IMG/VR virus record: IMGVR_UViG_3300010413_002638
Coordinates: 1 to 64,000 of that record
Strand: one strand, 5' to 3'
Length of the DNA: 64,000 nt
Source: a virus
A program made the translations under genes and the position numbers. Shown one piece after another: positions 8,749-19,300 of this stretch; position 1 is the stretch's first letter, and each line of letters begins with the position of its first letter. The notes beneath the pieces are model-generated. The model was not told where the DNA came from and made no database searches. It was given only the letters and a program-made list of their open reading frames with translations.

Positions 8749-9063
8749 TTATACCTCTTCGGTTGGTTCTTGTGGGGCCGGTTTGTAGCAGAACCGACGA
8801 TCGACTTGCCTTTCCACTTGATGAGCTGTCTCTTGGCCCACAATGGAACGGTATGATTTGAGCTTTTCTACCATCGCTTTAGCCATAGATACGGCCAAGC
8901 GGCATTTCATCTTGACTTCTTCGTCTTCCGAAGCTCGCCAGATCTCTCGCAATGTCTCACAAATCGTGTGGTGACCAGCATAACGAGCGAAGTTCATTTC
9001 TTCTTCCGTTGCTGGTTTAAGCATCTCCTCTTCATCAACTGGCTGGTGTTTCGGGTATGGCAT
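8749..9063 (-). CDS. Small charged helical protein, unknown
   Basis: 104 residues, start codon 28 bases inside the upstream glycosyltransferase gene and end abutting the next one. It has an acidic N-terminus (EEEMLKPATEEEMNFARYAG), then two amphipathic helices (TICETLREIWRASEDEEVK, KCRLAVSMAKAMVEKLKSY), giving a four-helix or coiled-coil look. It is co-transcribed with glycosyltransferases, so it could be a helper or simply a passenger. Function unknown. Confidence 0.6.
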   Translation of the reverse strand: MPYPKHQPVDEEEMLKPATEEEMNFARYAGHHTICETLREIWRASEDEEVKMKCRLAVSMAKAMVEKLKSYRSIVGQETAHQVERQVDRRFCYKPAPQEPTEEV

Positions 9064-9838
9064 CGTCCGGACTCTCTAGCATTGGTTGAGGAACCTGCTC
9101 ACGACTGGTACCATGAAAAAGACCAAAGGGATTTTCCTCGCCATTTTCCTGGAACTTACCCGTGGGATAGACATAAATTTTAGGGCCAAATTCTTCTTTT
9201 TGAGCTAGCCCTCTTTTTACGTACCGATGATACTTCAAGAAGAAATCACGCTCCTCTGACATGAATTGGCCGCCAACATGAAAACAAGATTGGCAAAATT
9301 TAGGATTAAACCCGTCTAGCGCCACGAATAGTGATTTTTTCATAGCGAACGTGTTGGTATGAAAACCACCTTCCAATTTTCTTCTGCGATATCTGGCTTT
9401 ACTCAAACCAAACTTGAAGATTACATCCAAGTCTTGCGTGATATCTCCTCTCGCATCTAAAATGCCAAAATGGCGAGGAAATACCATCTTGTCGCCAGTA
9501 AATTCTCGCACAGCCAATATCGCATCTCGCGTCAAGATATGATCTATATCCGTAAAGAATAAATATTCGCCCTGTGCGATTTTGGCACCAATATTCCTAG
9601 CAAGCCCCTGTGTCCAAGGACGAAAATCACCGGTAGGATAGATATTTAGATTATGGACACCAGGATCACCTATCGATTGTTTTAGCGGTGGGTTACTACC
9701 ATCATCCATAAAGATAATTTCGACGTCGTCGGGTAATCTCATCTTGCGGTAATGACGAAGTTGCCGCTTCACTATCCGATGACTGTTCAAAATAGCTATC
9801 ACCACCGAGACTTTTGTCGGCTTAAACACTATCCCCAT
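9035..9838 (-). CDS. Family 2 glycosyltransferase
   Basis: 267 residues from the ATG at 9838, which has AGGTGATATT before it; a longer frame reaching back into the methyltransferase gene is rejected. The GT-A pattern is clear: KVSVVIAILNSHRIVKRQL, VEIIFMDDGSNPPL, an N-x-G-A motif (GLARNIGAKIAQGEYLFF), and the metal-binding FTDIDHIL near residue 105. Downstream, GGFHTNTFAMKKSLFVALDG is the acceptor-side segment. It should transfer a sugar from a nucleotide donor in the cytoplasm. It belongs to an eight-gene run with two methyltransferases and other glycosyltransferases. Confidence 0.85.
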   Translation of the reverse strand: MGIVFKPTKVSVVIAILNSHRIVKRQLRHYRKMRLPDDVEIIFMDDGSNPPLKQSIGDPGVHNLNIYPTGDFRPWTQGLARNIGAKIAQGEYLFFTDIDHILTRDAILAVREFTGDKMVFPRHFGILDARGDITQDLDVIFKFGLSKARYRRRKLEGGFHTNTFAMKKSLFVALDGFNPKFCQSCFHVGGQFMSEERDFFLKYHRYVKRGLAQKEEFGPKIYVYPTGKFQENGEENPFGLFHGTSREQVPQPMLESPDDAIPETPAS

Positions 9839-9842
9839 AATA

Positions 9843-10439
9843 TCACCTGCTGACCCATAGCCAGGAATGTTGTCTGTCTCTATCGCGATGGGCGAGATAC
9901 CAGGGAACGATATTGTTGCCGCGAGTGTATGCTTCCACAGCATACACTACACCGCCTTGATAGTGATGAAAGAACCCATGCCCAGAGACTATGCCATCCA
10001 CACGAACCTTAGGAGCCCAATGAATAATATCCATTATCGCTGGATTGAATTCGTGCTTGCCATTGATATACACAAAATCTAACGATCGATCTGGTACGTC
10101 AACCACCGCTTCAAGGCTATCTTTTTGTATGAACGTAGCATTGTATAATGCCAAACGCTCTGTAGCTTGCGTTTGCAGGCGATCCATTTTCGTTGGAGTA
10201 TGACCACCAAATGGCGCATAAGGATCTATACACAATAACTCAACGTCTGGGTTGTTCCGACAAATGACTTCCGCGAAAGCACCCTCCCACACGCCAATTA
10301 TCGCACCCTTTTTGTAGCCTAATTCGCCCCATAGCTGAGCTATTTCTTCGCGTGTCCCAGCCCAGCCAGTGAATGGTAAATTATCATTCCGTTTGATACG
10401 GAGCTTTGTACAAATAGCGCTATCTATTGACGTCATCAT
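9843..10439 (-). CDS. SAM methyltransferase-like paralog with degenerate motifs
   Basis: 198 residues, start in an ATGA junction at 10439 with AGGA upstream. It is a clear paralog of the protein at 11125-11712 (class I, Methyltransf_24/FkbM-like shape), sharing DNLPFTG, ELGYKKGA, PDVELLCIDPYAP and the C-terminal SWLWV. Several usual functional residues differ: the SAM-loop glycine-rich segment reads AIIGVWEGAFAEV instead of AEIGVRYGHYSQL, the YID motif is YIN, and GHD is GHG. It may be inactive, changed in specificity, or a partner of its sister. It sits among glycosyltransferases, so the ancestral role was probably sugar methylation. Confidence 0.75.
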   Translation of the reverse strand: MMTSIDSAICTKLRIKRNDNLPFTGWAGTREEIAQLWGELGYKKGAIIGVWEGAFAEVICRNNPDVELLCIDPYAPFGGHTPTKMDRLQTQATERLALYNATFIQKDSLEAVVDVPDRSLDFVYINGKHEFNPAIMDIIHWAPKVRVDGIVSGHGFFHHYQGGVVYAVEAYTRGNNIVPWYLAHRDRDRQHSWLWVSR

Positions 10440-11125
10440 GTTATCCTGAATTCTGCGGGCGGAAATCGTCTGGAAAAAGGACAATTCGGCAGCTTTGGAT
10501 AACCGTATCGCTGCCAGGCTTCGGCTTCTGTTTGTCTACTGCCGGTATAGTATTTTCGTGAACGGGCATAATAATGGATAATTGGCGAACTCAAAACAAC
10601 CGCTGTCTTCCAATTATTCTCATACAATCTCGAAAATAGCCAATCATCGCCACCAAACGTCACCAGCTCGTCCGGAATAAGTGAGAAAGTTTCTTTCCGC
10701 AAACTAAAATCCCAACCTTGCACGACCGGCTCCGGAAGCACTTCGTACCACAATGGTATCGTCTTTGTGAAATCTGGGTGATTGGTGCTATGGATCACGC
10801 AACCTACTGTTGGCTCAGCCTCAAAAACAGCAACAGTGTCTGCCACAAAATTCGGTGGTACCCATAGATCATTGTTCAAGAAACCGAGATATTTATCATC
10901 GGTCGTTAAATAATGTTGATTCCAGATTCTATTCAGGCCGATATGCTGGTCGTTTTGTACAAATTCGAATTGGTTATTCAAGCCAGCAAAGTATTCTTTT
11001 GTACCAGGTTCTATAGAGGCTTGATCGTAAATAGTCGCACGATATGGTGCTGTTTGATTTTTCAAACAGTCTACCAGCTGGCGTGTATAGTCGAGACCGT
11101 TGATATTCACGATAACGATATGCAT
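10436..11125 (-). CDS. Family 2-like glycosyltransferase
   Basis: 229 residues from ATG at 11125, which overlaps the TAA of the upstream methyltransferase (TAATG). The pattern is GT-A: MHIVIVNINGLDYTRQLVDC, ATIYDQASIEPGTKEYF, QNDQHIGLNRIWNQHYL, then LGFLNNDLWVPPNF where NND replaces the usual acidic metal motif. The C-terminus holds GGDDWLFSRLYENNWK, the typical distal segment. Translation is coupled at both ends to methyltransferase genes, so these enzymes probably act on the same glycan. Donor sugar unknown. Confidence 0.8.
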   Translation of the reverse strand: MHIVIVNINGLDYTRQLVDCLKNQTAPYRATIYDQASIEPGTKEYFAGLNNQFEFVQNDQHIGLNRIWNQHYLTTDDKYLGFLNNDLWVPPNFVADTVAVFEAEPTVGCVIHSTNHPDFTKTIPLWYEVLPEPVVQGWDFSLRKETFSLIPDELVTFGGDDWLFSRLYENNWKTAVVLSSPIIHYYARSRKYYTGSRQTEAEAWQRYGYPKLPNCPFSRRFPPAEFRIT

Positions 11126-11712
11126 TACAATTTCACCCACAACCAAGATGGTTCTCTATCCAGTTGTGTGATATACCAGGTGTTGATATTATGTGCTCGC
11201 GTATAAGTATCAACGGCCAACGTCACGCCGCCCTGATAGTACCAACAATAATCATGTCCAGCGACGATACCACCGCGACGCACTTTAGGAACCCAATGCA
11301 ATATATCCATCATCACTGGGTCAAATTCATGCATAGCATCGATATAGACAAAATCCAAAGAATTGTCTGGAATATCATAAGAAGCTTCTATGCTTCTCTT
11401 GCGGATGATAGTAGTCTTGTAATGAGAGAGCTTCTCTTTGGCAACCTGATATATGCCCTCCATCGATTCAGCACTGTGTTTTCTGTATGGAGTCCAAGGA
11501 TCGATACAGAACAATTCGAGTTCGGGATTTTTAGCACAAAGTAACTGAGAATAATGGCCGTATCTTACGCCGATCTCAGCACCTTTCTTATATCCCAATT
11601 CCGCAAAAAGCTCAGCCAAAGCCTCTCTGGTTGCTGTTTTCCCGGTATGCGGAAGATTATCGTCCCTGTGGACTTGGAACTTGCGGAAAATCGCTCTATC
11701 GATAGAGTTCAT
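11125..11712 (-). CDS. Class I SAM-dependent methyltransferase
   Basis: 195 residues with AGGAAG six bases before ATG. SAM-binding motif I is KKGAEIGVRYGHYSQLL near residue 42, the acidic motif II is LELFCIDPW, and the later motifs are DFVYIDAMHEFDP and GGIVAGHDYCWYYQGG. This is the Methyltransf_24 pattern, found in sugar and small-molecule methylases. It sits between glycosyltransferase genes with TAATG coupling, so methylation of a glycan or activated sugar is likely. The neighbouring gene at 9843 is a degenerate copy, and the protein at 49739 is a more distant relative. Confidence 0.85.
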   Translation of the reverse strand: MNSIDRAIFRKFQVHRDDNLPHTGKTATREALAELFAELGYKKGAEIGVRYGHYSQLLCAKNPELELFCIDPWTPYRKHSAESMEGIYQVAKEKLSHYKTTIIRKRSIEASYDIPDNSLDFVYIDAMHEFDPVMMDILHWVPKVRRGGIVAGHDYCWYYQGGVTLAVDTYTRAHNINTWYITQLDREPSWLWVKL

Positions 11713-11724
11713 TGTTGCTTCCTG

Positions 11725-12390
11725 TTACCCGTGTATTCTAGCCCACAATTCTGGTGCAGGACCCCAATGTGGTAAAGTGTCTGCAATTATATCTGACTCC
11801 AGCACCCTTCGCATGCCACCAGTGCTTTGCCGGTGATTAAATGTAAGCGTCGGCGGATCTGTCTCATAGACGACCAATTTTGGTTGTGGAAGACCCAATT
11901 GTTTTTCCTTTCTGCCGGGCTCCCCCCAGCCGCCGCATTCTTCCCGAGATAAGAAGTGTGGGAATTTAGCATACTTTTGGCACAATGTTTGCACCAACAA
12001 TTCTGTAGGTGCGATACACATACACATACTAGCTCGTCGCCGCAGAAAGTATCTGTCTCGATTGACCTGATAACGATGCGTGTTGTAACCGAAGGCATCC
12101 AGAGGTGGGCGAAATCTGAAATGTTCGGGAGTATACAGGCTATCGTCTTCTGCACAGCCAATATACGGAGTATCAACCAAAAAAGCTCCCATCAAGATCT
12201 GTTTGTAGATGTTATAGGTTCCGGGCACCAGTCCTTTGGCATGAATGTTATGCCCGAAATCTATCGGTTGATGGGAAATGCTGATTATCGGTGCACCATC
12301 AATTGAATCAATAATATTTTGTCTAACGTTTTGGGCAAAATGATCGCTGATTCGATTGGCGGTGTAATATAGAATTGTAATGTCATTCAT
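11725..12390 (-). CDS. Glycosyltransferase-like protein (second-domain family of 6595 fusion)
   Basis: 221 residues, overlapping the upstream glycosyltransferase by eight bases. It matches the C-terminal domain of the fusion protein at 6595-8748: ITILYYTANRISDHFAQN at the start, a helix, YIGCAEDDSLYTPEHFRF where the fusion has FLTEHDILYHPSHFEF, then an aromatic-rich strand and a C-terminal His/Arg segment. The EDD motif near residue 100 probably binds a metal-nucleotide sugar. It and the next upstream gene together have the domain make-up of the fusion, so they probably work as a pair. Confidence 0.7.
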   Translation of the reverse strand: MNDITILYYTANRISDHFAQNVRQNIIDSIDGAPIISISHQPIDFGHNIHAKGLVPGTYNIYKQILMGAFLVDTPYIGCAEDDSLYTPEHFRFRPPLDAFGYNTHRYQVNRDRYFLRRRASMCMCIAPTELLVQTLCQKYAKFPHFLSREECGGWGEPGRKEKQLGLPQPKLVVYETDPPTLTFNHRQSTGGMRRVLESDIIADTLPHWGPAPELWARIHG

Positions 12391-13315
12391 AGGGATATGG
12401 ATGCTTTGTCTCGTATTCGATTTTCTCTTCGCGCCAATTTTCCGGCCATCCAGGAACTGGCCAAAAATGATCGATGAACCATTCCATCTTCCTAGTTTGG
12501 CCGGGCCACTTGTTATTCATCCAGTACCAGGTGGAACGAGTTTGTGTCTCACGCATCTGCCGTATTGATAATCTATATCCGCGACGGTTCTCTCGTTTAT
12601 GCCAATGAGCGTACCAAGTATGCTTGTTGCGAATGAGTTTGCCGCCAGAAAGCCACGTCTTGAAACCTAACTCTTGGGCTTCTTGGTGAATATTGGTGAA
12701 TTGATAATCCATCCCACCAATATTGTAGAAATGCTCTCGGTGCATGAACCAACAAGATCCTTGCCAGGTTTGGATCTCATCAATAAGAATATCTTTCCTT
12801 TTGCGTTCCATCCAATAATATTCGCTGGGTCGCAAACTTTTGCCATTTCCGTGTTCCCCTAGCCATTTCTTCCCGTGCAGACCATCACCAAATTGGTTGT
12901 CTGGAAGATAGGGATATGTGACGAAGAGATACTCGATGGGTCCATAATTCCGTGACCATTCTTCAGCGTTAAGGCTCCAGCGACTAGGAACGCAAAGCCA
13001 ATTTGGTTCGCACCGTCCTTCTTTCTGGAGATCTTCGTCGAAGCCCTCTGCGAACATGCAATGGGCATCGGTTTTCATCAAGTATTTGCCGGTGGCGATA
13101 GCGGCTGCTGAATTAATAGCGTGCCGCATACCCATAGCTTCGGAACGGTGGATGATAGTAAGATTAGGGCGATCTTGTAAAATAGGGTCGCACCAATATC
13201 CATCTAGTACGACTATTACTTCAATTTCACCAGTGGCTTTATTAAAGAGGTCATCGACGGTCTTTGTCAGCCATTCCTCGTTACGTGATGGGACGATGAT
13301 CGAAACTTTAGCCAT
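12383..13315 (-). CDS. Family 2 glycosyltransferase (first-domain family of 6595 fusion)
   Basis: 310 residues from ATG 13315; a TTG two codons upstream has slightly better spacing to the GGAGG site, so the exact start is uncertain. The GT-A motifs are SIIVPSRNEEWLTKTVDDL, EVIVVLDGYWCDP, MGMRHAINSAAAIATGKYL and MKTDAHCMFAEGFD. The C-terminal part (KTWLSGGKLIRNKHTWYAHW and HFWPVPGW) is shared with the 6595 fusion protein (KTWLSGGQLLVNKTTWFSHL and FAPIPGW), showing common origin. It overlaps the end of the giant repeat gene, so the two are co-transcribed. Confidence 0.85.
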   Translation of the reverse strand: MAKVSIIVPSRNEEWLTKTVDDLFNKATGEIEVIVVLDGYWCDPILQDRPNLTIIHRSEAMGMRHAINSAAAIATGKYLMKTDAHCMFAEGFDEDLQKEGRCEPNWLCVPSRWSLNAEEWSRNYGPIEYLFVTYPYLPDNQFGDGLHGKKWLGEHGNGKSLRPSEYYWMERKRKDILIDEIQTWQGSCWFMHREHFYNIGGMDYQFTNIHQEAQELGFKTWLSGGKLIRNKHTWYAHWHKRENRRGYRLSIRQMRETQTRSTWYWMNNKWPGQTRKMEWFIDHFWPVPGWPENWREEKIEYETKHPYPYE

Positions 13316-16300
13316 TGACAATAATTCCTCCGAACACTCTGGTCATAATATGGCCACCTCTGCCTTTATATAGTACCACTGGAAACGCCGACAACGGTGA
13401 TATAGATGGCGAAACCGATGGCGAAACCGAAGGCGAGACGCTGGCACTCGGACTCAGAGAGGCCGAAGGAGATACGGACGGCGATTCCGACGGACTAATC
13501 GAAGCCGATGGCGAAACACTCGGCGAAGCACTCGGAGAAATACTCGCTGAGGGTGACAGAGACGGGCTGGCACTGGGGCTCTCACTAGGGCTGGCACTAG
13601 GGCTGTACGAAGGGCTCTCGGAGGGACTCGCACTTGGGCTTTCACTCGGGCTAGCACTCGGGCTAGCCGACGGGCTCCAAGATGGGCTAATACTCGGGCT
13701 CTCACTAGGGCTAACACTCGGCGAAGCACTCGCACTAGGGCTAACGGACGGACTTACAGACGGGCTCGCAGACGGGCTTCGGGATGGGCTGACACTCGGG
13801 CTTGCAGAAGGGCTCAAACTAGCAGAAGGACTCAGCGAAGGACTCGCTGAAGGCGAACGACTAGGACTAGCCGAAGGCGAAACACTGGGACTAACCGAGG
13901 GGCTCAAACTAGCTGACGGGCTCAGCGACGGACTGGCAGAAGGACTTCGGCTGGGACTAGCTGAAGGACTAGCGGAGGGACTTCGTGAAGGACTAACACT
14001 GGCACTAGGACTGAGCGAAGGGCTAGCCGAAGGACTTCTGGACGGGCTTCTGGACGGACTGATACTCGGGCTTGCAGAAGGACTCAAACTAGCCGACGGA
14101 CTCAACGATGGGCTCGCCGAAGGGCTCCGCGAAGGGCTCGCCGAAGGACTCCGCGAAGGACTGACAGAAGGGCTCACTGATGGACTAGCCGAAGGACTTC
14201 GAGAAGCTGACGGTGATAAACTCGGACTAGCACTAGGACTAACCGACGGACTAACACTAGCCGAAGGACTAAAACCAACCGATGGACTGACTGAGGGAGA
14301 CACCGAAGGCGAAGCAGAAGCCGAAGGACTAACACTCGGACTCGCCGATGGTGAAAGACTCGCAGAAGGACTCAACGACGGACTCGCCGAAGGGCTTCTA
14401 GATGGGCTCGCCGACGGGCTAATACTCGGACTCGCCGATGGTGAAAGACTCGCAGAAGGACTCAAGCTGGGACTAGCCGAAGGACTCCGCGAAGGACTCA
14501 CCGAAGGACTAACCGATGGTGATCGGCTGGGACTAGCACTGGGGCTAATACTTGGACTAACTGATGGAGAAAGGCTAGGACTAGCTGATGGCGAGAGGCT
14601 TGCCGATGGGCTTAAACTTGGGCTAGCGCTAGGGCTGGCACTAGGGCTCAGGCTAGGACTAGCCGAAGGACTCAAACTGGCACTCGGACTCAGCGATGGC
14701 GATGCTGAAGGGCTCACTGATGGCGAAGCCGAGGGGCTAACCGAAGGGCTGAGCGAGGCACTTCCAGGGATCGATGGGCTAACTGATGGGCTTTCTGACG
14801 GACTCGCTGATGGTGATTCGCTCGGGCTCGCAGAAGGACTCACTGATGGTGATGCACTCGGGCTTGCCGAGGGGCTAGCCGATGGTGAAATTATACCGCC
14901 AGCACCAATAGCAAGCAGCCAACCCTTATATGCCGTACTATCCGCCGCCCCATATGATAAAGTAAATCCATCAACATTAAAGCTAGACGTTGTAGCATAA
15001 GTCAGATCATTGCCTGTTGCCTCATCCCTGATGTCAATAACGCGCTCATTGCTTTCACTGTCAGTCTCAGTAGGATCAGCACCATCAACATCACGAATTC
15101 CAATAGCTGAATCTTGAATATTATCGGTAGCACCGATACCGAGAGTAAGGCCATCTGTGACAGTATCGGTTGAAGTGGCCGAGCATGCTGCACACATCAC
15201 CAAGGCTGGTGTGGAACCAAGACTACTATAATCCTTGGGTCCGGTGGCAGTTTCTGTGGTCAATGTCTCCAGATTAAACTGGCCGCCACCAAGATTTAGT
15301 GTTAAATAATAAGTATAATCACCACCGGAACCTCCGTCTCTAGTTGTTAACGTAAAACCATTTGTAGCAAACGCGGTTAATTCGCCAGTCCATACAATAG
15401 CGTCGTTGAGCATATCGCCACAACAACTGTCAGTCTCCACACGCTCGTTTGATACAGTAGCCAGAGCAGCATCGACACTCGACCACATCAATTGGCGTTG
15501 TGTCCTACTGCCATCATTTACAGCAACGCCGAACGTGCCAGTTTGCTGGCTGACAACAGGACCAGCGGAGGTATAACCGTTGCAGATAAAAAAGACGACA
15601 TCAGGCTCATAAGACAATGTCGTTACTGATGATGAGCTATTTTGTACAGTGTTAGCTTGTATGTAACCAACATTAGCCGATAAATCTGATCCGCCTATCA
15701 GAATGACAGTTGCTATACGAGCTGGAGGACTACCAGTAGTTGTTGTGGTAATCCTAATTCCGTCCGTAATATTAGCAATAGTATAGGTCGTACTGCCAGA
15801 ATCTAACCCATGCCCGACGACCGTAATATTCTGAGTGCGATACGTGTTAGTTGTGGCTAAACCACTGTCTGCACCAGACGCCATACAATGCTGATTAGTG
15901 CCATCCCAAAAACCAATCGACACCAACGAGCCAGCTACTGGATTGGCAGCACCAGATGCATGGCTGATTAAAATAATCGCAGCCTTAGGAGTCCCAAAAT
16001 CCGTCCGCGTAAAATCGGCAGTTCCGGAATTACTGGCAGATAATGCATCGCGGACTACGGCAAATCGAACATCAACGACAGGCAGCGTACTTGGGCTTGC
16101 CGAAGGACTAGCCGACGGAGACAAACTTGCACTCGGGCTCAACGATGGACTAGCCGACGGTGAAGCTGATGGACTTTCGCTCGGGCTTACCGATGGGCTA
16201 GCCGAGGGAGATAGACTTGCACTCGGGCTCAATGATGGACTAGCACTAGGGCTTTCGCTCGGACTTATGCTTGGGCTTGCCGATGGACTTCCGCTAGGAC

Positions 16301-19300
16301 TCTCCGATGGGCTAAGCGAAGGAGACAAGCTCGCACTTGGGCTAAGCGATGGGCTAGCACTGGGGCTTTCGCTAGGGCTCGCTGACGGACTGGCGCTTGG
16401 GCTTAGTGAAGCGCTGCCGGGTATCGAAGGACTAACCGAGGGACTTTCTGAAGGACTAGCGCTCGGACTCTCCGACGGACTTACCGAAGGTGAAAGGCTT
16501 GGGCTTTCTGACGGACTCGCCGAAGGTGATAGACTCGGGCTTTCACTCGGACTCGCCGATGGGCTAAGACTGGCACTCGGGCTCAGCGATGGTGAAGCGG
16601 ATGGGCTCTCGCTTGGGCTTGCTGATGGACTAACAGAAGGCGACAAACTTGGGCTTGGTTCGCCAAAATCCCAGTTCGTATTTCCGCCGCCATCCGTGTT
16701 CGTGCCGCCATAAGCAACACTGCGAGAATCAATAGTGTTGCCGAACGAAGCATCCGAATTAGTAATGGTCGTATAAGTAGCCGAACCTGTCCCACCACAG
16801 GCAACTTCCGCATAAGTGAAAGTGCACCCATTACCAAATCCGGAACTGCCAGAGATCGTAAAGTTACCAGTCGTCGTAATACGACCAGGTGTTACAGCAC
16901 TGGCAGTTATAGCCGTGCCAATACCCATAGCGAACGTGGTAGCATTAATATCAAACGTATCAAGATTTATAGTGCCACTAGAAGCTGCAACCGAAACAGT
17001 GGTACCACGCATATTACCAGTAAAGGTGGTGGTACTAGTAAGAGGAGAATTAAAAACAACAATGCCTAAGCTTATGAATCCACCCGAACCGACACCAAGG
17101 GCATCGATGTTACTATCACTGCCAATAAACGAAACTGTATTGGCTGCATTATCGAAATTGAGAAGGCCAGCTGATTCAGAAAGTGTGAAATCGCCTGCAA
17201 ATTCTACATCAGCGTTGACATCAATTGTATAAGTTTGTGAAGTATTATCAGCATCAAACTCAATATCACCAGTAAACCGGGTAGCCTGATTAATCGTAAA
17301 CGTCTTACCAGCACCACCTTCATGGTGGCAATAAATCAAACCCGTAGCTGCGAGGGTTACTGGATTCGCAGTACCCGTTATGGTAATATCTTGCTTAAGT
17401 TGGATATCGGCAGCAGAAATTGCGCCGCCACTTGTCACCGACAGTGTACAGCCACGCAAATAAATCGCGGCATTCGGTAGTTCTATTAGTCCAGCGGCAC
17501 CTATTGTCAGAGTACCGCCCTGCGATAAGAAAGCACCACTGCCGTACGTCGTGTTTCCAGAAAACGCACCATTGATCGTGTTCGCAACGCCGTTCGTAAA
17601 GATGAAGAGCGACGTGCCATTGAGCACAAAAGTGGCACCAGGGTCCAACGTGAAGTTATGCAAAACTTCAACGCGCTCACCACCAGTCTGCGTAATATCG
17701 CCACTGATCGTCAGATCATAAAAATCAGTGTCGAATCGCGGGAAGATATTACCAGTGCCAGTGAACTCGACGTGCGACGTGCCCCACGTCCAATTGGTGC
17801 TAGTAAAGCCGTTACTATTCCATGATCCGGCAACGTTGATCTTCGCGTCGCCAAGATCAATTGCGCCACTGGCACCCTGGAATAAGACATTACCAGCGAC
17901 ATTATACGTCTCGGTAGTATCGCCGAAATCGATAACTCCGGCATTAGTTGTTTCGACAGTAAGACTGTCAGTAGTATATCCGCCAGTGAAAGTGAGGGTG
18001 CCAGCGCTCTTGTCAATGCTGATATCTTCGACGGTCAAATCAAATAGATCGACGTTTTGGCTGTTAGCACCTTCGAAATAGATGGTGCCACTACCCTTGG
18101 TCCACGCTATAGTGCCAAGAGTTTGTGAAAGCGTGAGATCGCCGTTGAAGATAAGATCAGCTGTACCGGTACTAACAGTATAAGATCCACCAGAAACGTT
18201 CGCGTCAAACGAAACATTACCAGTAAATGTTGATGTGCCAGTAAACGCGCAAGTATACGGTGTTCCGCTTTGTGCAGTGAAGCTCCAATTTCCACCAAAA
18301 ATGCCACCAGCAACAGTCGCTTCTCGATAAGCATTATATCCATGATTCCAGGTGCCACCAGCCGTATTATCATATGTCGCATTAAAGCCATAGCTCTGAC
18401 CGGTATGACTCAGCACACCAGTCGCGGTCAAAGCCAATGTACCACCAGTTTCCATATTGAAACTGGAAGTGCCAGTCACCGTGCCAGCAATATTTGCATT
18501 TCCATTAACACGCAAAGAAAGAGATATCGTAAAAATCTTGCTGACGTTTACAGTTATGTTATTGCAATATCCGACTGTTACCCCAGTAAGAATTGTATCA
18601 CCAGCAATAATGAGATTACCAAGGCGTTTGGTAGTAGTGGTAGTGATGGTTTTACTTGCCCCGCTCATGGTCAACGACCACAGCGTGCTCGTTGTCCACG
18701 TCGTCTGGTCTTTATTATCGAAGTTACCACCAACAGTGAAACTAGCGTTACCACAATCAACGGTTCCTACACCATCAAATATAGCATCATTCGTTATATC
18801 GACCGTATAGCCACTATCAGCGAAATCTAGCACACCATCATAAGTTGCTAGAACCGTCAACGACTTCATCGCCGCATTCGTATTGAGCGTGCAATTCGCA
18901 GTCGTATAGCTCCCATCAAAATAAACGTCATCATCTGCTGTCGGGACACCAGCATTGAAACCGCCAGTACCGCCACTCGTCGCGGCCCAGTTCGTATCCG
19001 TGTTCCAGCTACCATCCGTATCACCAACCCAATAACGATCACCACTAGGTGGCGTGGAGGGGCTGGCAGATGGTGAGGCGGAAGGGCTTAGCGAGGCTGA
19101 TGGACTCAACGAGGGACTAGCTGAAGGTGATACACTCGGACTCTCCGATGGCGAAGCCGACGGACTCAGCGAAGCGCTCTCCGCAGCTGACGGGCTAGCA
19201 CTCGGGCTCTCCGATGGACTAACCGACGGACTCAAACTAGCTGATGGACTAAGCGATGGCGACTCACTCGGACTGGCACTTGGACTCGCCGACGGACTCG

